From a virus, in the IMG/VR virus record IMGVR_UViG_3300038701_002672, positions 1 through 38,995 of that record: a stretch of 38,995 nucleotides of DNA, one strand, 5' to 3'. A program made the position numbers and the translations under genes. This document shows positions 30,826 to 37,839 of the stretch, piece by piece (positions within the stretch are counted from its first letter, which is position 1; every line of letters begins with the position of its first letter). A model generated the notes under the pieces. It made no database searches. It saw only the letters and a list, made by a program, of their open reading frames with translations, and had not been told where the DNA came from.

Positions 30826-31638
30826 TTATTCCAAATCAGGTTCTTGAGGCAATGGCATCCAGAGCTCAGGGTACCATTTGCCATCATCTGCATATGTCCC
30901 AGTGGCACAAAGATCCCAGTACCCACCATTTTTTTCAAAAGAATCTTCAAACCATGCTACAGTGGCCATAACACCTACTGCCGATATCTTGTTGTAAACC
31001 TCACATTTAGCGAATCCCAAAATGGGAGTCCCATCTTTCGGAGCTGTCTCAATTGGTTGCCATTTATTAGTATCATTTTTAACGCCATCGCTAGCATCCA
31101 GAACTTCCCAGCCTTCCACTTTGCCGAGTATGTCAAAATACTTTTCAGTATTATCTTCACCATTCATGGCAAGCAGTGTCACAAATAATTCATTTGTTAC
31201 CATCCACTCTTTTTTCTTCTTTGAATAAAAGATACTATAGTTGCTTGCCCAGCTTCGATGCCTAATCTTTTTTTCGTCTCGCATTGATAAATAGATCGCT
31301 TCCCAAGACGTAATACTTTCCTCCGAAAATTTACTTTTAAGAAACTCTAATTCTTCTTTAATGTTTATCAAAAGTGACTCAATTGCTTTGAGATGACAAA
31401 ATTTCATCCCCGTTGGTGTAGCCCCTTTTAAAGATGCCCCGACTAACCATTCGTAAGCCTTGCCCTCATAGTCAACTTTTGTACAGACGACTACAAAATC
31501 ACCGTTACCGATTCCTTTCGTAGTCACATGGAATCTAATCAACTCACCGTCTTCTGGGACGAAAGGCCTCACTTCCCAATCTTTATCAAAATTAATAAAC
31601 GGAATGATTTTTTCGTATTGGATAATATCTGAACTCAT
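30826..31638 (-). CDS. DUF551-containing protein, 270 aa
   Basis: The C-terminal 75 residues begin with WQPIETAPKDGTPILGFA and end WMPLPQEP, the classical DUF551 pattern common in phage accessory proteins. The N-terminal 190 residues are unrecognised, mixed alpha/beta, with LVGASLKGATPTGMKFCHLK and a Lys/Trp-rich part. The gene is the first one after the structured-RNA region and has its own GAGG site. The function of DUF551 is unknown. Confidence 0.75.
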   Translation of the reverse strand: MSSDIIQYEKIIPFINFDKDWEVRPFVPEDGELIRFHVTTKGIGNGDFVVVCTKVDYEGKAYEWLVGASLKGATPTGMKFCHLKAIESLLINIKEELEFLKSKFSEESITSWEAIYLSMRDEKKIRHRSWASNYSIFYSKKKKEWMVTNELFVTLLAMNGEDNTEKYFDILGKVEGWEVLDASDGVKNDTNKWQPIETAPKDGTPILGFAKCEVYNKISAVGVMATVAWFEDSFEKNGGYWDLCATGTYADDGKWYPELWMPLPQEPDLE

Positions 31639-31650
31639 TTTAAAACCTCA

Positions 31651-31907
31651 AAAATAAAAAAAACTCATCCTGTGCCAGTCGCTACCCTGGCTCAGCTTAG
31701 GTCCTATTACTTTCAATTTAGCAACTATTGAAAGAACGCTCCTGCTAGGGATGTTCATATATCCGGATTCAGATCATCGCTGTAGCAAGACTCGCAGGAT
31801 AAACCTTAATACTAACATCGTTGGACCGTGTGTCTCCAATGGAATACTTTCAGGTGATTTCTGCCACTCTCCATATTCCATAGCTTTCCACACCGACAGG
31901 ATGAGTT
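31651..31907 (-). ncRNA. Candidate structured RNA, about 250 nt, closed by a 12-bp end helix and a U tail
   Basis: No convincing gene occupies 31639-31905. On the minus strand the RNA would start with AACUCAUCCUGU (31907-31896) and end with ACAGGAUGAGUU (31673-31662), which pair perfectly. UUUUUUAUUUU-type sequence follows directly. Inside lie further exact helices: GUGUG/CACAC (31893-31889 with 31832-31828) enclosing UGGAAUA/UAUUCCA (31880-31874 with 31846-31840); UCCUGC/GCAGGA (31799-31794 with 31745-31740) enclosing GGAU/AUCC; UUUCAAU/AUUGAAA (31733-31727 with 31717-31711); and GCCAG/CUGGC next to the end helix. The helices are mutually compatible. No known RNA class is recognised, and no strong promoter is visible upstream. 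Confidence 0.6.
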
Positions 31908-32118
31908 ACGAAACCATCTTCTTAGCCAACTCAACAATATCATGTTTGTAACATAAGAAGTCTTTTTTGGCAAGCTCTCTATTGCTAAAATATTTATAAT
32001 TTTCATGTATTTGCATAAGATTTCCCCAGTTATCTACAACTCTAGCACGCCACCTGCAGCGGCCTTTTTTATCGGACGGGAATCCTGCTGTGATTTTGTA
32101 GTTTTGTTTAATAAACAT
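31906..32118 (-). CDS. Basic hypothetical protein, 70 aa
   Basis: The ATG at 32118 overlaps the previous stop (TAATG), which decides the start against the longer frame from 32184. The protein is Lys/Arg/Trp-rich (KKGRCRWRARVVDNWGNLMQ), resembling small AP2-like or DNA-binding phage proteins, but no family is certain. The tail is helical (KKDFLCYKHDIVELAKKMVS). Its stop codon coincides with the 5' end of the structured RNA. Confidence 0.6.
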   Translation of the reverse strand: MFIKQNYKITAGFPSDKKGRCRWRARVVDNWGNLMQIHENYKYFSNRELAKKDFLCYKHDIVELAKKMVS

Positions 32119-32372
32119 TAAGAACGCTCTTTTTCTGCGTCTATAGTCCCTTGTTTTTCCCACAGCACGCCTTCGGGTCCGCAAGGTCCAATTCCAGTGA
32201 AGATAATTTCTCCACCATGCTGGTGCTCAATATGTACTTCTAGATTTTTACTTCTCATTTCATAAATGCCATAGCTTCCAGAGCTTTCATGTGTACAATT
32301 TTCAAATAATTTATGCCCCTTCCAAGTCGCCGAACCACATTCATAAAACTTACAATCCTCACATTTTTTCAT
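32118..32372 (-). CDS. Cys-rich small protein, 84 aa
   Basis: GAAGGA lies upstream of the ATG. The N-terminus MKKCEDCKFYECGSATWKGH, with FENCTHESS, has a four-Cys spacing (CxxC-x5-C ... C) like small phage zinc or iron proteins. The rest is Gly- and His-containing with no known domain. It is coupled between the VRR-NUC and the 70-aa genes by overlaps. Confidence 0.65.
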   Translation of the reverse strand: MKKCEDCKFYECGSATWKGHKLFENCTHESSGSYGIYEMRSKNLEVHIEHQHGGEIIFTGIGPCGPEGVLWEKQGTIDAEKERS

Positions 32373-32681
32373 TTACAATCCTTCTTGAATCACATCATCA
32401 ACAGAGCGAGCCACTATATAAACCCCACCCTGTTCTTCGATCATGCTTCTAAAGTTTTTTTGATTATCTGACAGCTTACCCTTGGCTGTCTTCACTTCTA
32501 TCTCGATACGCTTACCATCTTTGATACCCGTGATGTCAGCAGCTCCAACCAAGCCAAATCTAACAAAACGATTACCACGCTTGGATGCCAGACTAACAGC
32601 ACCAGTATTCTGCCGCCAGTATTTGCCTGGCCTTAATTTTAGATAGCTTAATATAGTTCTCACAATCGCTGTCTCTCTCAA
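32373..32681 (-). CDS. VRR-NUC domain nuclease, 102 aa
   Basis: Stand-alone PD-(D/E)XK nuclease of the VRR-NUC family, which includes structure-specific endonucleases and Holliday-junction-type resolvases. The core is visible: FGLVGAADITGI with Asp49, RIEIEVKTAKGKLSDNQKNF with Glu62-x-Lys64 and Gln74, and a final YIVARSVDDV strand. Length is the usual one for phage copies. The start is a TTG with GAGG about seven bases upstream and GAGGGAC further up. It probably resolves replication or recombination intermediates before packaging. Confidence 0.85.
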   Translation of the reverse strand: MRETAIVRTILSYLKLRPGKYWRQNTGAVSLASKRGNRFVRFGLVGAADITGIKDGKRIEIEVKTAKGKLSDNQKNFRSMIEEQGGVYIVARSVDDVIQEGL

Positions 32682-32728
32682 TATTCCTCGCTGTGTCCCT
32701 CAGTTACAATTATAAATTTAACATTCAT

Positions 32729-33220
32729 CTAAGCCACGCCCTGATAACGCTCATCAAGGACATGATTCATTTCCCTTGTCGCCTCCTTTGCCAAATCATC
32801 AAATCCAGCATTCGGATATTTCTCATTCAAGCTTTTAGCCTGTTTGTATTTCCATTCCAGACGCTGCTCTTCAGAATCAAATCGCTTTGCAAAAAGCTCC
32901 TTAACGAATCGACACACATCTTGGCCGATTTTACTGCGTTGTCTCTCGGGCTTAAAAGTATTTTGAGCTTGCCAGCGCTCGTTAGCCTTAGCTCTCTGCG
33001 CCTCCTGAGCCCTCACCTTCTCCGCATACCTCAGCACCACCTCAGGCGTCGGAAAGAACTTTTCACTCGTCGTGATCGCATCAATCGCTAGCATATAATT
33101 CTTTGTTTCAAGCCATTTGATTTTATTAAACCAAGCTGACATGCCAGCAGGACTCGGCAGTTTACGATCGTAGAAACCGCATAGATTTTCCATGCCCTTC
33201 GCAAAATCATGATGATTCAC
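32729..33220 (-). CDS. Putative helicase-loader-like replication protein, 163 aa
   Basis: It starts with a GTG preceded by GAGGTG, overlapping the initiator stop. The N-terminal 70 residues (FAKGMENLCGFYDRKLPSPA, then AIDAITTSEKFFPTPEVVLR) have the pattern of phage replication accessory or loader proteins such as G40P-loader-type domains. The C-terminal half is charged and helical. Position directly behind the initiator supports a lambda P-like role in bringing the host helicase to the origin. Sequence support is modest. Confidence 0.55.
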   Translation of the reverse strand: MNHHDFAKGMENLCGFYDRKLPSPAGMSAWFNKIKWLETKNYMLAIDAITTSEKFFPTPEVVLRYAEKVRAQEAQRAKANERWQAQNTFKPERQRSKIGQDVCRFVKELFAKRFDSEEQRLEWKYKQAKSLNEKYPNAGFDDLAKEATREMNHVLDERYQGVA

Positions 33221-34388
33221 ATTGCACCTCGTGGTTATCAGCGCAGCTTTTCAGCCACGCATCGATTGAACTTTCAGACGAATTGTGTTCATCCTCCCAG
33301 CCCTCAGCGTTCAGCCACGTCGAGGCGTGGGGGATGTATCGGCCGTTCTCCTTGGCCCACTGATCCGAGGTCTTGGCATACTCGAGGGTGGCGAGGATCT
33401 TCCCTTGGAGCTGCTCGTTCGGATTCAGTTTTTTCCAGGTCTGCCTTGCCTGGCCCTTTGAGATTTTTTTGGGATATGCCCCCCAGAAGCGCTCAAAGTT
33501 CGCTTGCTGCTGCTTCGTTAGTCCACCCGTGTTGCGGGTCTTGGCCCGACCAGTCACCATTTCGGCCTCTACGGTCTGCTCGCCGTCAACTGAGTTTTTT
33601 AACAAAACATTTTTCACACCATCCCCACCCCTGGGGGGGTAAGGGGGGTATTTATATTTAACTTCCTCTTTAACTTCCTCTTTAACTTCATGTCCCAGAC
33701 CGTTAACAGTAGCTGACCCCCCGTTAACGGTACCCTGACCCCCTGTTAACAGTGCATCTTTATACATAAATTCCCCGCTTTTTTCTCCAAAGCCTTCTGG
33801 CCACGGCATCTTTGCTTTAGACGGGTCTTTATCTCCCTTCTTCGAGTTACAACGCTTGCAGGCTGTTATCAGATTTTTTTTAGAATTTGTTCCACCAGTG
33901 CTATGTGGGATCACATGATCAAGACACATAGCCCTGCGCTTATCTTTCAAATCTTCATGACAGTATTGACAAGTATAGTTATCTCTATTGTAAATTTCTC
34001 TTCTTAGCTTTTCTGTGGGATATCGGCCTCGCGCTGGTCCATTAAGCTCAACTCCAGGGTAGTTGGGCAAAACGTCTTCTCCGTATTTTCTTAATCCAGG
34101 CTGGTGTTTTCTAAAACTTAAAGCATGGATCCACTCATGACCCTCTTCATCTTCCCACCATTTAATATTTGTTTTTTCGTTTATCTCAATTAAACACTCT
34201 TTAATTTTTTCCAAACTAAGCCAATCAATATGTCGGCATACGATCCCTTTTATCGTGTAGGGATTCCCATCCATCTTACCATACGAGTTAAGCTGTGGTA
34301 TGATAAGGCAGAACAGCCCCAAAGCCTCTGGGCTTAACGAAGCTACAGCCCTAGACATGTTAATCGACTCTTGTATTAATCTAGGCAT
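33207..34388 (-). CDS. Replication initiator with internal HNH domain, 393 aa
   Basis: Residues 1-105 form a winged-helix initiator domain (RLIQESINMSRAVASLSPEA, with IKECLIEINE and HALSFRKHQPGLRKYG), as in lambda O-type organisers. Residues 124-186 are a complete HNH module: CQYC (140-143), LDHVIPHSTGGTN with Asp157-His158, NLITACKRCNSKKGD. A flexible linker (210-295) encodes the iterons. The C-terminal part (FERFWGAYPKKISKGQARQT, then GRYIPHASTWLNAEGWEDE) is a classical phage replication C-terminus. The start has GGTGG upstream. The HNH may nick the origin, recognise DNA, or be a captured homing domain; which is unknown. Confidence 0.8.
   Translation of the reverse strand: MPRLIQESINMSRAVASLSPEALGLFCLIIPQLNSYGKMDGNPYTIKGIVCRHIDWLSLEKIKECLIEINEKTNIKWWEDEEGHEWIHALSFRKHQPGLRKYGEDVLPNYPGVELNGPARGRYPTEKLRREIYNRDNYTCQYCHEDLKDKRRAMCLDHVIPHSTGGTNSKKNLITACKRCNSKKGDKDPSKAKMPWPEGFGEKSGEFMYKDALLTGGQGTVNGGSATVNGLGHEVKEEVKEEVKYKYPPYPPRGGDGVKNVLLKNSVDGEQTVEAEMVTGRAKTRNTGGLTKQQQANFERFWGAYPKKISKGQARQTWKKLNPNEQLQGKILATLEYAKTSDQWAKENGRYIPHASTWLNAEGWEDEHNSSESSIDAWLKSCADNHEVQCESS
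33640..33752. other. ori: Candidate replication origin inside the initiator gene (iterons plus AT-rich tandem repeats)
   Basis: Three GTTAAC-centred iterons lie at 33702, 33723 and 33745, 21 and 22 bp apart. Two of them share TGACCCCC next to the palindrome. Directly beside them are three tandem 12-mers TTTAACTTCCTC (33657-33690, the last partial) and TATTTATATTTAA. Iterons followed by AT-rich DNA within the linker of the initiator gene is the lambda arrangement. Confidence 0.6.
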
Positions 34389-34563
34389 AGACCACCAAAT
34401 TTTAATTTGTTAAAACAAGAACGTCTGTTCATCACCCGTTCACCTCTTCTGTTCAAATCCACTTCCAGCACCCTCTCGCTACGTCTTCAGCATTTCCCTC
34501 AAAACGCAGAAGCTATGTAAAGATTATTCAATTTTCTATACATACAGATTAAGCTATGTAAAC
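34389..34563. promoter_or_regulatory. Regulatory gap before the initiator with 12-bp direct repeats
   Basis: No gene is seen in these 175 bases. AAGCTATGTAAA occurs at 34510-34521 and 34551-34562, 41 bp apart (about four helical turns). Between them, on the minus strand, TTTACA and TATAGA stand 16 bases apart as a possible promoter. Nearer the gene, three TGAAC repeats lie within 34425-34460. Confidence 0.45.
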
Positions 34564-34791
34564 TTAATGCAGCTGATCAGCATCAGCACGGTACCCTGTT
34601 TGATACTCATATAGTTGCTTTGACAACGAGATTGCCCAATCAACATACAGCTTAGATTGTCTCCAATAAATTTCTGTTTCTTTCTGTCTAGCTTCTTCAC
34701 TTTTTATAAACTGCCGCCACAGATAGCCGACAGAAAAACCCAAGACAGCGTTTGATAATATCATCCAAAAAAACACATCTTTAATCGTCAT
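34564..34791 (-). CDS. Small membrane protein, 75 aa
   Basis: The N-terminal hydrophobic helix (DVFFWMILSNAVLGFSVGYL) is followed by a charged helix (RQFIKSEEARQKETEIYWRQ). It overlaps the upstream gene by 11 bases. The single-TM plan recalls small host-membrane modifying early proteins. No family recognised. Confidence 0.6.
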   Translation of the reverse strand: MTIKDVFFWMILSNAVLGFSVGYLWRQFIKSEEARQKETEIYWRQSKLYVDWAISLSKQLYEYQTGYRADADQLH

Positions 34792-34987
34792 GTCCTGCCC
34801 TGTATTTATCGTAAGGAATCCACTTATTATTTATTTTAATCATACAACCTTGAAACAACCCAAAGCTTGGATATTTAAATTCAACTTCCATGTTTGATGC
34901 AATTACCTTACATTTACTAAAATCATAAAATGCGTAGCCACCCAAACAAATTACGAATAAAATTAATGTGTATATTATTTCTTTCAT
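34781..34987 (-). CDS. Small secreted or membrane-anchored protein, 68 aa
   Basis: It begins MKEIIYTLILFVICLGGYAF, a signal or anchor helix, then a short strand-rich domain with two Cys (SKCKVIASNMEV; FQGCMIKINN) that could form a disulfide in the periplasm. The start is coupled by TAATG to the previous gene. No known family. Confidence 0.62.
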   Translation of the reverse strand: MKEIIYTLILFVICLGGYAFYDFSKCKVIASNMEVEFKYPSFGLFQGCMIKINNKWIPYDKYRAGHDD

Positions 34988-35196
34988 TATTTACTCCTCG
35001 CAATCAACTCTTTCTGCTCATCATTTAATTGTTCTTCATAGATAGCATATGTTTTTGTTGCATCTAATTTCAAAAGCTCTAATGCATCATTGAAACCCTC
35101 TTGATAATAGCTTCTTTGGGGAAACCCATCATAAAATTGTTTATGAGAATATTCTCCGTTCAAAAATATATGCAAAATATATTCTACTAGTCTCAT
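34987..35196 (-). CDS. Small acidic hypothetical protein, 69 aa
   Basis: GGAGG lies upstream of the ATG at 35196. The sequence is Tyr/Phe-rich at the N-terminus (EYILHIFLNGEYSHKQFYDG) and helical and acidic at the C-terminus (IYEEQLNDEQKELIARSK). No family recognised. A 70-base gap before the gene (35197-35266) holds repeated TAGCTAT words and TATAGAAT and may contain a weak promoter. Confidence 0.6.
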   Translation of the reverse strand: MRLVEYILHIFLNGEYSHKQFYDGFPQRSYYQEGFNDALELLKLDATKTYAIYEEQLNDEQKELIARSK

Positions 35197-35266
35197 TGTT
35201 TATCCTCCATTGTAAATAGCTACAATATTCTATAGCTATCTCTATCAATTAGACACTTTAACACAA

Positions 35267-35476
35267 TTACCAGCCCAGTTTATTGCTTGCTTCGAAGAGA
35301 GAGGCGATTACCTCATCAGGGTCATATACGGGGTCAAGGTCTTTATTAACCATTTTAACCGCGATTAATGGCTCGCCCGTTTCTATATACTGCTCGTTTA
35401 GTTTATAAATAAATTCAATGTCGCGCGGTGATAGAGCTTCAACTTCTATTGTTATTGTGTGTGCATCGTCGCTCAT
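35267..35476 (-). CDS. Small acidic hypothetical protein, 69 aa
   Basis: The start at 35476 (MSDDAHT) is preferred; a GTG at 35494 would overlap the preceding gene. The chain is acidic and likely a single alpha/beta unit (ITIEVEALSPRDIEFIYKLN, then EVIASLFEASNKLGW). No family recognised. Probably an early host-interaction protein by position only. Confidence 0.6.
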   Translation of the reverse strand: MSDDAHTITIEVEALSPRDIEFIYKLNEQYIETGEPLIAVKMVNKDLDPVYDPDEVIASLFEASNKLGW

Positions 35477-35480
35477 GCTT

Positions 35481-35774
35481 TTATTCGTCTTCACGCATAG
35501 CGTTAAAAATGTTTAACACTGTTTGATTAATATCAATATGTATATGTTTGTTCAAAAACTTATAATAATGAGATGGAGATTTAAACAATAAGTAATCTTC
35601 ATCACGATCATCTTTATTTTTTATTATTATTTCATGAGTTCCTGGATTCTTTGTCACAACTAATGTGCCGACATAAGAATCTTTACCGATATATTCATGA
35701 AATTTGAATTTAGATCTCCAAGTAAAATATTCCTTTACAGATTCTTTAACTTCTAATGTGATTTGTTCATTCAT
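35481..35774 (-). CDS. Hypothetical protein, 97 aa
   Basis: The start is set at the ATG at 35774. The 40 upstream codons in this frame are the out-of-frame shadow of the Gly-rich gene (Ala/Met/Glu-rich, low complexity) and should not be coding. The protein is strand-rich in the middle (YVGTLVVTKNPGTHEIIIKN) with a charged helical end. No recognised domain. Confidence 0.6.
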   Translation of the reverse strand: MNEQITLEVKESVKEYFTWRSKFKFHEYIGKDSYVGTLVVTKNPGTHEIIIKNKDDRDEDYLLFKSPSHYYKFLNKHIHIDINQTVLNIFNAMREDE

Positions 35775-35802
35775 AATATTTACGTGTTCGTCATTCTTCT
35801 CT

Positions 35803-36231
35803 CTAAGGCCAGCCCCAACCAGGGCCTTCCCCATCTCCTGATCCATCTCCTTTGCCATTTCCTGTGCCATCGCTATAGCCCCAGCCTGATCCATATCCTG
35901 CGCCTGAGCCTATGCCAGTGCCTGAACCTGAGCCATCTACATCTACATCTACATCTACATATCCACAGCCAGTGCCGTCTCCATATCCAGAGCCGGATCC
36001 TGAACCTTTGCCTGCTCCTGAGCCTTTGCCTGAGCCATTGCCTAAGCTATTGCCTGAGCCATTGCCCCAGTCTGAGCCTAAGCCAGAGCCATCTCCAGAG
36101 CCATCGCCAAAGCCAGTACCATCGCCATCTCCTGAGCCATCGCCATCGCCATCGCCATCGCCATATCCTGATCCTGAGCCTTTGCCAAAGCCAGAGCTCC
36201 AGCCATATTTATTTTTATCATACATATCCAT
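35803..36231 (-). CDS. Gly-Asp/Ser alternating repeat protein, 142 aa
   Basis: The start is the ATG at 36231 ([11 protein letters not shown]); a GTG at 36237 is an alternative. After a short normal N-terminus the protein becomes an almost continuous (Gly-X) run with X mostly Ser or Asp, such as [17 protein letters not shown] and [13 protein letters not shown], plus a VDVDVDVDG block, ending GPGWGWP. The DNA is a degenerate 6-base repeat, so all frames look open. The run could be a calcium-binding or phase-separating low-complexity chain, or a fibre-like element. No enzymatic motif. The N-terminal and Trp-rich ends argue for a real gene. Confidence 0.6.
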   Translation of the reverse strand: MDMYDKNKYGWSSGFGKGSGSGYGDGDGDGDGSGDGDGTGFGDGSGDGSGLGSDWGNGSGNSLGNGSGKGSGAGKGSGSGSGYGDGTGCGYVDVDVDVDGSGSGTGIGSGAGYGSGWGYSDGTGNGKGDGSGDGEGPGWGWP

Positions 36232-36243
36232 GATCACTCTTAC

Positions 36244-36648
36244 TTACTCACTCCACACAGGCACATTCTTTATAGAATCTTGGGCTTTTTGTGTTGTATA
36301 GAGGACTTCAATAACTTTTGTTAGAATGATTTTATCCACTTCAATTGGGAATTTGCATTCACCGGGTTTACTAACGCCTTGCATTGCAATTTGGCTTAAT
36401 GACGCTGCGCCTGACCAGTACCAGATGCGGCGCACACATAATAGAGTGACAGAGTCCCCCTTAAAAGATTCAAGATATCCAGCAAATACTCCCGACGATT
36501 GAGTGCGTATAACGCAGTATGGCAGTGCATCCACAGATTCATCTGCTGCTAACATGTTAGAGTGTAGTGCTGCTGCATCTGCTGCAGATGACTGAATGCT
36601 AGATTTTAGTACGTATTCAGCACCGTTTATTGTTATTTGTTTTTCCAT
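36244..36648 (-). CDS. DUF6948-type phage protein, 134 aa
   Basis: The start is the ATG at 36648 with AAGGAG upstream; the longer frame overlaps the neighbour without a ribosome site. The block [20 protein letters not shown], then [20 protein letters not shown] and [18 protein letters not shown], is the diagnostic DUF6948 pattern as I recall it. The function is unknown. The family is common in early regions of many phages. Confidence 0.75.
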   Translation of the reverse strand: MEKQITINGAEYVLKSSIQSSAADAAALHSNMLAADESVDALPYCVIRTQSSGVFAGYLESFKGDSVTLLCVRRIWYWSGAASLSQIAMQGVSKPGECKFPIEVDKIILTKVIEVLYTTQKAQDSIKNVPVWSE

Positions 36649-36911
36649 TTTTTCTTCTCCTTTTCTTTCTTGTAACACCTGTTCATTCTAATAGACTCAA
36701 CAGCTTCCTGACTGGGAGCGAAGTATATATTAGACTCTTGTGTCACTGTTTCCGTGGATCCACCTGCTCTATAGATAATCTCTGTCCACGCTTCTTCTTG
36801 TGCCAACTCGATAGCGTGCCTAATTCCTCTGTCTGTATTTACAGTCACTTCAACTATATAACCTAAAGCGCTTACTTCTATTGAATATTTCTTCCATACA
36901 CCGTAAGTCAT
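36633..36911 (-). CDS. Hypothetical protein with basic tail, 92 aa
   Basis: The ATG overlaps the preceding stop (TAATG). A strand-helix-strand core is likely (YSIEVSALGYIVEVTVNTDR, then HAIELAQEEAWTEIIYRAGG), with a Lys-rich end ([12 protein letters not shown]). No family recognised. Confidence 0.65.
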   Translation of the reverse strand: MTYGVWKKYSIEVSALGYIVEVTVNTDRGIRHAIELAQEEAWTEIIYRAGGSTETVTQESNIYFAPSQEAVESIRMNRCYKKEKEKKKWKNK

Positions 36912-37612
36912 TAGATAACTCCGTTCATGATAGTATAATATTCTTCTTTGTTTTTGAACTTCTCGTTCAAAGTATCAAGAGCTAACTTCTGCTGATCCCA
37001 AGTTGGCTTTAGCTCTTCATTCATCACTCTAAATGTGACAGATAAAGCTTCCGCGATTGTCTCAGCAATGCCTTCGTAACTTCGTTTTGGGTCCTGCAAT
37101 AGATTAAAGATGCGCTCCTGCAAGTCCTTGACTTTTTTGTAATCAGGGCGACGAGTGGAGTATCTAGATGGGGCATATTCTGGACGTCTGATTGGAATCC
37201 CAGGCTCCCATAAGAGGTCTGTTTTTGATACTTCAGATGAACTTGCTACTAAGAAGTGTGGGCCTATACTTGTAGAAGAAAAGTACTCTTTAATCTCTTC
37301 CTTGAGATCAAGCTCCCACATCACTGCGAACGATGCTGTTTTATACTCGTTAGTATTTTCCATTGCGTTCCATGCGCGTGATAGTACTTCTTCACTAATA
37401 CGACTGCTTGCAAAGTCATCAGACATGAAGTCAGTCTTTGCGTAGTGATCAACAACTGCTTTGCCAGCTTCTAAGACTTTGTAGTATTCTTTAGTCTTTG
37501 TGTTGAATCTGGAAGGATTGTCCTTAATTTCTTTTGCAACGTGATCAACAACTAGACTGAATGCTTCAGTAAAACTTTTATTATCTTTTTCTTGTTTCAT
37601 TGCATTTTCCAT
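36911..37612 (-). CDS. Hypothetical early protein, 233 aa
   Basis: GGGGA lies upstream of the ATG. Helical and charged throughout, with an aromatic Pro/Arg-rich centre (IPIRRPEYAPSRYSTRRPDY) that separates two helical halves. No catalytic motif is seen. It is the largest unidentified gene of the early operon, between the Cas4-like nuclease and the DUF6948 gene. Confidence 0.65.
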   Translation of the reverse strand: MENAMKQEKDNKSFTEAFSLVVDHVAKEIKDNPSRFNTKTKEYYKVLEAGKAVVDHYAKTDFMSDDFASSRISEEVLSRAWNAMENTNEYKTASFAVMWELDLKEEIKEYFSSTSIGPHFLVASSSEVSKTDLLWEPGIPIRRPEYAPSRYSTRRPDYKKVKDLQERIFNLLQDPKRSYEGIAETIAEALSVTFRVMNEELKPTWDQQKLALDTLNEKFKNKEEYYTIMNGVI

Positions 37613-37614
37613 TT

Positions 37615-37839
37615 TTATATCCCCTGATTTTTATACTTAAAATCCTCAGCAGCTTTTTCGTTTTTAATCTTCTGATATGCGTCTATATATTCAGCTAAAT
37701 CTTTAAGCTTAAACTTAATCACTTTTTGTTTTTCGATCAGATCTAACTCTAGATTCAGACTTTTTTCCGAATTCCATTCTTCTTCTAACAGTCGCTCTGC
37801 TTTGAAAAAGATATCGTCATTATTTAACGTTGTTTCCAT
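37615..37839 (-). CDS. Small coiled-coil protein, 74 aa
   Basis: GAAGGA lies upstream of the ATG at 37839, which overlaps the end of the nuclease gene by 20 bases. The sequence is Glu/Lys/Leu-rich (ERLLEEEWNSEKSLNLELDL; FKLKDLAEYIDAYQKIKN), consistent with a short coiled coil. It may be a nuclease partner by coupling, but nothing proves this. Confidence 0.62.
   Translation of the reverse strand: METTLNNDDIFFKAERLLEEEWNSEKSLNLELDLIEKQKVIKFKLKDLAEYIDAYQKIKNEKAAEDFKYKNQGI

Noticed and set aside
31662-31907. Insertion sequence or MITE bounded by the 12-bp inverted repeat
   Set aside because: No target-site duplication is visible, the repeat abuts a stop codon and a T run, and internal helices suit an RNA better. 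A relic MITE is not fully excluded.
31812-32006. 64-codon minus-strand frame across the structured RNA
   Set aside because: It is out of frame with the coupled 70-aa gene, has no ribosome site, and its sequence is Trp/Arg-rich noise.
33209-33661. 150-codon plus-strand frame opposite the initiator
   Set aside because: Shadow of a GC-richer part of the initiator gene, without a start signal.
35912-36301. Pro-Glu/Ser-rich open frame on the plus strand
   Set aside because: Mirror of the Gly-Asp/Ser gene's hexamer repeat; no ribosome site, and it runs against the operon direction.
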